Shown here piece by piece: positions 1 to 4,814 of a stretch of DNA of 5,249 nt. Made by a program: the position numbers and the translations under genes. Each line of letters opens with the position of its first letter. Positions within the stretch are counted from its first letter, which is position 1. The notes beneath the pieces were generated by a model that ran no database searches, was not told the DNA's origin, and worked only from the letters and a program-made list of their open reading frames with translations. This DNA comes from Vibrio madracius (GTDB lineage: Bacteria; Pseudomonadota; Gammaproteobacteria; Enterobacterales; Vibrionaceae): the NCBI GenBank assembly GCA_000695745.1, contig ASHK01000965.1, forward strand, positions 1-5,249, read 5' to 3'.

Positions 1-765
1 ATAACCTAGCTGCGCAGAAATATTTCTACCTGCATTGTGTAACAGGGTGATGTACTCCGCTTTCTTCTCTTCGTCGAACCGAATGATAGGAAAAGATACG
101 GATACAGCGGCAATGGCATGGCCGAATCGGTCATAGACGGGTACCGCGATGCAACGCAGACCCGGTTCTTGTTCTTCGTTGTCTTCACCATAATGACATT
201 CGCGAACGGTGTGCAGTTCTTGGAGTAATTGATCGGTATTTTCGTGAGTTTTATCGGTGTGTTTGATGAACTCAACCGTATCAAGAATGGCACGAACCTC
301 AGATTCCGGAAGATGCGAAAGCAACACTTTACCTATCGCTGTGCTGTAGAGTGGATTGCGACGGCCAACGCGAGAGTGCATACGTAGGTGGTAGCTAGAA
401 TCTATTTTGTGAAGATAGATGATCGAACCATCGTCAATGGATCCCAAATGAACGGTTTCATTAGTCTCTTTATTGATGGCACGCATCTCTTTATCGGCAA
501 TATCGATAAGATCAACATACTCCAATGACTTAGAGCCCAGTTCAAATAGCTTTAAAGTAAGTGCATACTTATCCGCTTCCCCTTCTTGAGAAACGTAACC
601 GAGCGTTTTCATGGTTTGCAGAAAACGGTAGGTGGTTGCCTTTGACATCATAAGTCGTTGCGACAACTCTGAGACGCCGATTTCCTTTTGCTCACTTAAA
701 ACTTGCAGAATGTTGAACACTTTGAGTACCGAAGACACGGCTTCTGGTTGCGTAGACTTATCCAT
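1..765 (-). CDS. kdgR: KdgR, IclR-family repressor of uronate catabolism (3' end cut by window edge)
   Basis: This is a DNA-binding repressor of the IclR family. In enterobacteria KdgR represses pectin and ketodeoxyuronate catabolism genes and is released by 2-keto-3-deoxygluconate. The frame is open for 255 codons from an ATG at 763-765 to the window edge with no stop. An AGGAA ribosome site lies 5 bases upstream of the start (771-775). The N-terminal winged helix-turn-helix spans about residues 12-75, with SELSQRLMMSKATTYRFLQT at about 32-51. The effector domain follows and keeps the KdgR-typical stretches GRRNPLYSTAIGKVLL and YGEDNEEQEPGLRCIAVPV. The last visible residues, ISAQLGY, match the end of E. 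coli KdgR (263 residues, by memory) to within a few residues, so only about 5 codons are missing. It is divergent from kduD, as expected for a local regulator. The family is certain and the KdgR assignment is very likely. Confidence 0.95.
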   Translation of the reverse strand, partial: MDKSTQPEAVSSVLKVFNILQVLSEQKEIGVSELSQRLMMSKATTYRFLQTMKTLGYVSQEGEADKYALTLKLFELGSKSLEYVDLIDIADKEMRAINKETNETVHLGSIDDGSIIYLHKIDSSYHLRMHSRVGRRNPLYSTAIGKVLLSHLPESEVRAILDTVEFIKHTDKTHENTDQLLQELHTVRECHYGEDNEEQEPGLRCIAVPVYDRFGHAIAAVSVSFPIIRFDEEKKAEYITLLHNAGRNISAQLGY

Positions 766-797
766 CTATCTTCCTTTGATTTGCTGTTGTAAGCGCG

Positions 798-826
798 ATT
801 ATAGCCCTGCAATTTTATCATGTCAG
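798..826 (-). promoter_or_regulatory. kdgR promoter
   Basis: Read on the minus strand, there is a -35 box CTGACA (826-821, 5 of 6 consensus) and a -10 box TATAAT (803-798, 6 of 6), separated by exactly 17 bases. The expected transcription start is near 791, giving a leader of about 26 bases before the kdgR ATG and enough room for its ribosome site. This is the best sigma-70 match in the window and suggests steady unactivated expression of the repressor. The KdgR-like box lies more than 100 bases upstream of this start, so direct autorepression is not suggested. Confidence 0.7.
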
Positions 827-867
827 TAATTTCAAAAAGGCTTTTCATAAAAATTAGAACTGAATAG

Positions 868-883
868 TGAGGCTGGAATCACA
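868..883. promoter_or_regulatory. possible CRP site between kdgR and kduD
   Basis: TGAGG, six bases, then TCACA: the right half-site matches the CRP consensus TGTGA-N6-TCACA perfectly and the left matches 3 of 5. Its centre is about 91 bases upstream of the predicted kduD start of transcription, a spacing known to work for CRP activation. Control by CRP is usual for KdgR-regulated genes. The left half is weak, so this is a candidate only. Confidence 0.3.
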
Positions 884-906
884 AATTCTCATCACAACAA
901 AATAAA

Positions 907-925
907 AATGAAACATCATTTCAAA
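907..925. promoter_or_regulatory. KdgR operator (KdgR box)
   Basis: The sequence AATGAAACATCATTTCAAA has arms TGAAA and TTTCA around a 5-base centre. This fits the enterobacterial KdgR box, which is roughly AATGAAA, five bases, TTTCATT: the left half is complete and the right half lacks only the last two bases. It lies in the divergent region just upstream of the probable kduD -35, next to the kdgR gene itself. Inference: KdgR bound here represses the kduD-ygjV-dhuI unit until ketodeoxygluconate accumulates. Confidence 0.6.
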
Positions 926-931
926 AATAAC

Positions 932-960
932 TTTAATGCGATTCATTTTTTGTGTATGTT
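932..960 (+). promoter_or_regulatory. probable kduD operon promoter (weak)
   Basis: TTTAAT (932-937, 3 of 6) and TATGTT (955-960, 4 of 6, with the key A2 and T6) are separated by 17 bases. Transcription would start near 967 and give a leader of about 58 bases. The poor boxes fit a promoter that depends on an activator, with the CRP-like and KdgR-like sites just upstream. Other placements in this AT-rich stretch cannot be excluded. Confidence 0.3.
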
Positions 961-1024
961 TAATTTAACAGCAGTGAGAACTTTCTAGAGTTCGCCCTCG
1001 AATACATCTATGAAGGAATAAAAA

Positions 1025-1786
1025 ATGATTCTTGATTCATTCAAATTAGACGGCAAAGTTGCCGTAGTAACTGGTTGTGATACAGGTTTGGGCCAAGGGA
1101 TGGCATTAGGTCTTGCTAAAGCGGGCTGTGATATTGTTGGTGTGAATATTGTCGAGCCGACAGAAACTATTGAACTTATTGAGGCCACGGGTCAAAAGTT
1201 TATTGATATACGTGCTAACTTGATGAAGCTTGATGATATTCCGAACATCGTTGACCGAGCGGTGACTGAGTTAGGTCGTATCGATATTCTGGTGAATAAC
1301 GCAGGGATTATTCGTCGTAACGACGCGATTGATTTCTCTGAGCAAGATTGGGATGACGTGATGAACATCAACATCAAGTCAGTATTCTTCATGTCCCAAG
1401 CCGTCGCTAAGCAGTTTATTGCTCAAGGCGAGGGCGGTAAGATCATCAACGTTGCCTCTATGCTTTCATTCCAAGGTGGTATTCGTGTGCCATCATACAC
1501 CGCATCAAAAAGTGGTGTGATGGGTGTAACGCGCTTAATGGCGAATGAGTGGGCCAAAGAAGGTATCAACGTCAACGCGATTGCACCCGGCTATATGGCA
1601 ACCAACAACACAGCAGCGCTGCGCGCCGATGAAAAACGTAATGCAGAAATCCTAGAGCGTATTCCTGCTGACCGTTGGGGCACGCCAGAAGATCTTGCAG
1701 GTCCGTGCATATTCTTAGCGTCACAAGCATCCGACTATATCAATGGCTATACCATTGCTGTCGATGGTGGTTGGTTAGCACGCTAG
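1025..1786 (+). CDS. kduD: KduD, 2-dehydro-3-deoxy-D-gluconate 5-dehydrogenase (SDR family)
   Basis: This cytoplasmic NAD(P)H-dependent short-chain dehydrogenase reduces 3-deoxy-D-glycero-2,5-hexodiulosonate to 2-keto-3-deoxygluconate. That is the last step before KdgK and Eda, neither of which is in this window. The 253 residues equal the length of E. coli KduD and match it nearly throughout by memory. Visible SDR marks are the cofactor motif TGCDTGLG (16-23), NNAG (91-94), the active-site Asn116, Ser145, Tyr158 and Lys162 (YTASK), and a C-terminal DGGW. The ATG has an AAGGAA ribosome site 6 bases upstream (1013-1018), and the first residues MILDSFKLDGKVAVVTG align with the family start. It is the first gene of a unit with ygjV (14 bases downstream) and the DhuI-like gene. 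Streptococcal DhuD is a functional counterpart, but this sequence is clearly of the KduD type. Confidence 0.96.
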   Translation: MILDSFKLDGKVAVVTGCDTGLGQGMALGLAKAGCDIVGVNIVEPTETIELIEATGQKFIDIRANLMKLDDIPNIVDRAVTELGRIDILVNNAGIIRRNDAIDFSEQDWDDVMNINIKSVFFMSQAVAKQFIAQGEGGKIINVASMLSFQGGIRVPSYTASKSGVMGVTRLMANEWAKEGINVNAIAPGYMATNNTAALRADEKRNAEILERIPADRWGTPEDLAGPCIFLASQASDYINGYTIAVDGGWLAR

Positions 1787-1800
1787 TCGGAGACTATTAG

Positions 1801-2319
1801 GTGATAGACACATACATTGCTGGGCAAATTCTTGGGTTTGTCAGTTATGGTTTAGGTATCGCTACCTTTTACCAAAAGAATGACAAACGGCTCAAAATTT
1901 TGATGCTAGCACTGAACGTTAATCACCTTATCCACTTTTTATTGTTAGGCTCGTTAACTTCGGCGTTAGCTTCTGCGTTATCTGCGGTGAGAACAACGGC
2001 GGCTATTTACACTCGATCCAAAGTGGTCGCGCTGATTTTCATTGCGTTAAGTCTCATCCTAGGTGCTTTGGTTGCAAAAGATGCTTCCCAGCTTTGGCCT
2101 ATTTTAGGGACGGCAATCGGCACTTATTCGCTGTTTATGCTTCAGGGCATCGCTATGCGAATCGGCTTTTTGGTAGGTGCTGTGTGCTGGTTAACCAACA
2201 ATATTATGGTGGGCTCAATGGGCGGAGCTTTGCTTGAGGCGACGCTGTTAATAACGAATTTATCGACCATTTTTAGATTAACTCGAGATGGTCGTCATCG
2301 TGCAGCTCACAATGCCTGA
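1801..2319 (+). CDS. ygjV: YgjV-family inner membrane protein of unknown function
   Basis: This 172-residue, strongly hydrophobic protein has about six or seven membrane segments, at roughly 6-24, 31-50, 52-70, 75-92, 98-116, 119-137 and 140-158. Short polar loops include YQKNDKRLK and the conserved-looking LNVNHLIHFLLLG (38-50). Size and pattern match E. coli YgjV (about 183 residues), a family without a proven activity. The start is GTG at 1801, with GGAG (1789-1792) 8 bases upstream. The gene begins 14 bases after the kduD stop, so the two are surely co-transcribed. The C-terminus, from RLTRDGRH on, is basic and probably cytoplasmic. Its place between two uronate-pathway enzymes suggests a role in uptake or export of a pathway compound, but that rests on context only. 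The symbol denotes family membership. Confidence 0.85.
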   Translation: MIDTYIAGQILGFVSYGLGIATFYQKNDKRLKILMLALNVNHLIHFLLLGSLTSALASALSAVRTTAAIYTRSKVVALIFIALSLILGALVAKDASQLWPILGTAIGTYSLFMLQGIAMRIGFLVGAVCWLTNNIMVGSMGGALLEATLLITNLSTIFRLTRDGRHRAAHNA

Positions 2320-2375
2320 GTTGCTGAATGACCAGATGTTGGTCGATGATCCATTTAATACCTTTTATGAAATTT

Positions 2376-2389
2376 ACGGCTAAGGCCGT
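2376..2389 (+). other. short hairpin directly before the dhuI ribosome site
   Basis: ACGGC (2376-2380) and GCCGT (2385-2389) form a perfect 5-bp stem with the loop TAAG. It ends within a base or two of the GGGGA ribosome site (2391-2395) of the next gene. There is no T-run, so it is not a terminator. It could protect or process the ygjV-dhuI message or tune initiation. It is short enough to have arisen by chance. Confidence 0.35.
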
Positions 2390-2401
2390 TGGGGAAAAAA
2401 C

Positions 2402-3037
2402 ATGAAAATTGCACTGATGATGGAGAACAGCCAAGCGCCAAAAAATGCAATGGTAGCGGCTGAATTGAACACAGTAGCGGGCGGGTTAGGTCACGACGTA
2501 TTTAACGTAGGTATGACGGATGAGAACGACCATCACCTGACCTATATTCACCTTGGTATTATGGCGAGCATTTTGTTGAACTCTAAAGCGGTGGATTTTG
2601 TTGTCACCGGTTGCGGCACAGGTCAAGGCGCTATGATGGCAAGTAACTTACATCCTGGAGTCATTTGTGGTTATTGTTTAGAGCCATCAGATGCATTCTT
2701 GTTTAATCAAATCAACAACGGTAATGCTATTTCTCTTGCGTTTGCCAAAGGTTTCGGTTGGGCTGGAGAGCTTAATGTACGCTATATTTTTGAAAAAGCG
2801 TTTACCGGAAATCGTGGTGAAGGCTACCCGATTGAACGCGCAGAACCGCAGCAGAAAAACGCGGCTATTTTGTCAGAAGTAAAAGCTGCGGTTTGTAAAG
2901 ATGTCGTGGCGTCACTTCAGGCAATTGATCAGGACCTCGTGAAAACAGCGGTTGGCAGTGCTCAGTTCCAAGAATGCTTCTTTTCGAATTGCCAAGTGCC
3001 TGAACTGGCAGAATATGTCCGTTCGCTTATCGATTAA
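2402..3037 (+). CDS. DhuI-like DHU isomerase (RpiB/LacA/LacB family)
   Basis: This protein is probably the isomerase that turns 4-deoxy-L-threo-5-hexosulose-uronate (DHU, DKI) into 3-deoxy-D-glycero-2,5-hexodiulosonate, the KduD substrate. Its 211 residues hold an N-terminal RpiB/LacAB domain (about 1-145) and a C-terminal extension of about 60 residues. Ordinary RpiB, near 150 residues, lacks this extension. TGCGTGQGAMMASN (69-82) is the RpiB active-site loop, with Cys71 at the catalytic-cysteine position. MKIALMMENSQAPKN, VDFVVTGCGTG, NQINNGNAISLAFAKGFGW and GYPIERAEPQQKNA resemble the streptococcal isomerase DhuI, from recall rather than alignment. The ATG has GGGGA (2391-2395) 6 bases upstream, and the start fits the family. 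It is third in the kduD unit, 82 bases after ygjV and just before a terminator. Family is sure. Substrate is inferred from similarity and from kduD next door. A pentose- or galactose-phosphate isomerase is less likely. Confidence 0.88.
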   Translation: MKIALMMENSQAPKNAMVAAELNTVAGGLGHDVFNVGMTDENDHHLTYIHLGIMASILLNSKAVDFVVTGCGTGQGAMMASNLHPGVICGYCLEPSDAFLFNQINNGNAISLAFAKGFGWAGELNVRYIFEKAFTGNRGEGYPIERAEPQQKNAAILSEVKAAVCKDVVASLQAIDQDLVKTAVGSAQFQECFFSNCQVPELAEYVRSLID

Positions 3038-3060
3038 TATATCGATCTAGTGTGTTTCAC

Positions 3061-3085
3061 AGCCGACATTTTTGTCGGCTTTTTT
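3061..3085 (+). terminator. rho-independent terminator of the kduD-ygjV-dhuI unit
   Basis: A perfect 8-bp stem AGCCGACA/TGTCGGCT (3061-3068 and 3073-3080) has a TTTT loop. The last stem base and the five that follow give a run of six T on the plus strand. It starts 23 bases after the dhuI stop. No T-run lies on the other side, so it acts in one direction. It separates the uronate unit from the esterase gene. Confidence 0.92.
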
Positions 3086-3186
3086 GTAGTGAGAAGCGGC
3101 TCATTGTTTACACACGAAATGCTTGTCGGCATGGAGTCGGCGTTTTACTGTGGTAACTAACTTACAGAATTATAAAGAGTAATTAG

Positions 3187-4044
3187 ATGCGAGCGATTCA
3201 TTCACTGTCGGAGCTGTCTTTAGCTGCAATCCTTCATCCCCTTGAGCAAGATGGCATAGTGACAGAGCGCGCTTTAATGGAAGTTAACGATGCGCAACCA
3301 CCGCTGCGTGATCCTCATCGGCTGATATCCAATATCTCCCATCCAGAGCTGCTTGAATTTCAGCCGCAGCAAGATAATGGTCACGCTGTCCTAATTATTC
3401 CTGGTGGCGGCTATCAGTTTGTCTCCATTGATAATGAGGGTATAGAGGTCGCAAAGGGCTTAAGCGCTATGGGGTATCATGCGTTTTGTTTAAATTATCG
3501 GTTACCTAATAACAATGACGGCTCTGATTTGGAACAGCTCACACCGATTGTTGATGCACGGGCAGCATTGAGAGTAGTTCGCCAGTTGGCACCTAGGGCC
3601 AAGGTGGGCGTCATGGGCTTTTCTGCGGGAGGGCATTTAGCGGGATGGTTGAGTACCGATAAACGCTCAAGCCGACCAGATTTCACCTGCTTAATGTACC
3701 CAGTGGTATCGATGACTTCTGATTTCGCTCATCTGGGAACTTATGAGAATGTTGTGAATGCATTACACGATGCTCAGCAAGTAAGTTTGCTGTCTATTGA
3801 TAAACGCATTTCCTCCGATGTAGCCCCGATGTTTATCATGCACGCTAAAGATGATGAGGTCGTGGTCGCCGAACATAGTATTAAACTTCACCATGCGTTA
3901 TTGGCGGCAGCTGTTCCTAGTGAACTTACATTATTTGAGCGAGGTGGTCATGGATTTGGTGCCTATGTCCGCGAAGGAAGTGATGCCAAAGGTTGGCTAC
4001 AACGGTTTGATGATTGGGTGCATAATCTAGATATGGACCAATAA
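3187..4044 (+). CDS. alpha/beta hydrolase, probable carbohydrate acetylesterase (BD-FAE/PaeX-like)
   Basis: This 285-residue alpha/beta-hydrolase is most like small esterases that remove acetyl groups from sugars or plant polysaccharide fragments. The oxyanion-hole segment IIPGGGYQFV lies at 70-79 and the nucleophile elbow GFSAGGH at 144-150, with Ser146. The acid is in HAKDDEVV (219-226), probably Asp223. The base is His255 in GGHGFG, so the triad is complete and in the usual order. No signal peptide or membrane segment is seen, which points to cytoplasmic action on imported substrates; Dickeya PaeX, by contrast, is reported as periplasmic. The ATG has AAAGAG (3174-3179) about 7 bases upstream. 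The gene follows the terminator at 3061-3085, so it needs its own promoter, which I could not identify with confidence, and no good KdgR box is visible. The link to pectin or uronate use is inferred from neighbours. The substrate is unknown. Confidence 0.85.
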   Translation: MRAIHSLSELSLAAILHPLEQDGIVTERALMEVNDAQPPLRDPHRLISNISHPELLEFQPQQDNGHAVLIIPGGGYQFVSIDNEGIEVAKGLSAMGYHAFCLNYRLPNNNDGSDLEQLTPIVDARAALRVVRQLAPRAKVGVMGFSAGGHLAGWLSTDKRSSRPDFTCLMYPVVSMTSDFAHLGTYENVVNALHDAQQVSLLSIDKRISSDVAPMFIMHAKDDEVVVAEHSIKLHHALLAAAVPSELTLFERGGHGFGAYVREGSDAKGWLQRFDDWVHNLDMDQ

Positions 4045-4235
4045 CTGACCGCGAGTATAAGGATTTAAACGCTCACGGTGCATCTTCAGATATCACTGCG
4101 ATAGTCGGATAATCATATTCTCGTAAAAAAATGTAAAGTCGTCTCAAAGGCTATTGTGTCTTGTCTTCTTGGGTAGGTATCTTCAGACTCACATTTTCGA
4201 GTGTTTGACTCTAGCTACTTTAATGAGATCTTGTG

Positions 4236-4607
4236 ATGCTTGCTAAAAGCGTGTCCACAATTTACTGCCTGCTTGCGATACTGGTGATATTTGTATTATC
4301 CAGCGGTGTCGTGCGCGCAGAAGTCTCATTGTCGCAATCAGCCATGACCCATTCGCAACTGATGCATGTGAAGTTCTGCAGTCTTGCCTCCGAGACCTTA
4401 CAAACTGAAGATTCGGACTGTTGTGACCCCGGAGGAAGTTGTGTCGAAAAGCAGTGTTGCTCTCATGGTCATGCATCAGGCTCTGCTTTGGTTGAGGCAC
4501 AACGCCGCTCTCACCTTGTTCCTTATCGTTACGAACTGACTCAAAGGCTAGTGAGCCTTTATACTAGTGCTGATATGCACTCGCTCTATCGGCCTCCCAT
4601 CGTTTAG
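4236..4607 (+). CDS. small secreted Cys/His-rich protein, possibly metal-binding
   Basis: I do not recognise a named family. The 123-residue product has a clear signal peptide: positively charged start, hydrophobic core at about 9-25, likely cleavage after VRA (about residue 28). The mature part, exported to the periplasm or beyond, has a cluster with Cys62, Cys63, Cys69, Cys74, Cys75, His77 and His79, plus Cys48 and His39/His44. The arrangement CC-x5-C-x4-CC-x-H-x-H suggests metal binding or disulfides. The end, LYRPPIV, recalls small proteins found beside metal-efflux genes (DUF2946/CopL-like), but I cannot confirm membership. An in-frame GTG at 4233 lies directly before the ATG at 4236. 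The weak GAGA site (4225-4228) allows either, and I prefer ATG. It stands alone: 191 bases separate it from the esterase and it does not overlap the transporter unit. A frame on the opposite strand here has no comparable features. Confidence 0.7.
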   Translation: MLAKSVSTIYCLLAILVIFVLSSGVVRAEVSLSQSAMTHSQLMHVKFCSLASETLQTEDSDCCDPGGSCVEKQCCSHGHASGSALVEAQRRSHLVPYRYELTQRLVSLYTSADMHSLYRPPIV

Positions 4608-4617
4608 TTCCTATCTC

Positions 4618-4632
4618 ACAGCGCTTCGCTGT
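4618..4632 (+). terminator. weak terminator-like hairpin after the Cys-rich gene
   Basis: ACAGCG (4618-4623) and CGCTGT (4627-4632) form a 6-bp GC-rich stem with a 3-base CTT loop, 10 bases after the stop of the Cys-rich gene. The tract that follows (TAACAATTTTATT) is T-rich but broken, so termination would be leaky at best. Confidence 0.4.
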
Positions 4633-4645
4633 TAACAATTTTATT

Positions 4646-4696
4646 GCGTGATTACTCACGCGTACTTGTTGTGCGTGCAAATAACCTTATTTGCAC
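4646..4696 (+). promoter_or_regulatory. structured leader: competing hairpins and a 22-bp palindrome
   Basis: Hairpin A is GCGTGA/TCACGC (4646-4651 and 4656-4661, loop TTAC). Hairpin C is a perfect inverted repeat GTGCAAATAA/TTATTTGCAC (4675-4684 and 4687-4696) with only CC between the arms. CACGC (4657-4661) can instead pair with GCGTG (4673-4677), which would disrupt both A and C. The four segments are thus laid out 1:2, 2:3, 3:4, as in an attenuator. No T-run follows hairpin C, so it is not a normal terminator. The palindrome could equally be a protein operator in DNA. It lies upstream of the 31-codon frame and the EamA gene. Confidence 0.5.
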
Positions 4697-4718
4697 CGTC
4701 CTGTGATGGGAATAAAAA

Positions 4719-4814
4719 ATGAACACTAAATTCAAAGCTGGTGGCAAGCTTAATGCCACACCTCTGTGCTATCTCGTTCGTTGTACTGAAGTGGGAGGTT
4801 GTGATGTCGCATAA
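4719..4814 (+). CDS. possible 31-residue leader peptide overlapping the EamA gene
   Basis: An ATG at 4719 opens a frame of 31 codons ending at TAA 4812-4814. GGGA (4708-4711) lies 7 bases upstream, a sound ribosome site. The peptide starts MNTKFKAGGKLNATP and carries three cysteines, with no membrane segment or signal peptide. The last 11 bases overlap the start of the EamA gene in another frame, and the EamA ribosome site (GGGAGG, 4793-4798) lies inside it. Translation of the two is therefore likely coupled if the small frame is used. I recognise no family. It could be a chance frame in a long leader. Confidence 0.4.
   Translation: MNTKFKAGGKLNATPLCYLVRCTEVGGCDVA

Noticed and set aside
829..849. 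Second KdgR box near the kdgR promoter (TTTTCATA half)
   Set aside because: The left half does not resemble AATGAAA, so autoregulation is not supported.
866..883. AGTGA and TCACA as a CRP site
   Set aside because: The gap is 8 bases rather than 6; the correctly spaced but weaker reading 868-883 is listed instead.
935..947. AATG-CGATT-CATT as a further KdgR-like operator
   Set aside because: Only the outer four bases of each arm match and the spacing is too short for a KdgR box; probably chance in AT-rich DNA.
985..1392. Minus-strand frames within kduD
   Set aside because: Shadows of a strongly conserved gene; no family features.
3123..3130. TTGTCGGC repeated from the terminator at 3072-3079
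   Set aside because: An 8-base repeat 51 bases away has no pairing partner of its own and no evident role; chance or a small duplication.
4048..4079. Inverted repeat ACCGCGAG/CTCACGGT after the esterase gene as a terminator
   Set aside because: The stem has an internal mismatch, a 16-base loop and no following T-run.
4243..4500. Minus-strand frame opposite the Cys-rich gene
   Set aside because: No ribosome site or recognisable domain, while the plus-strand frame has a signal peptide and a Cys/His cluster.
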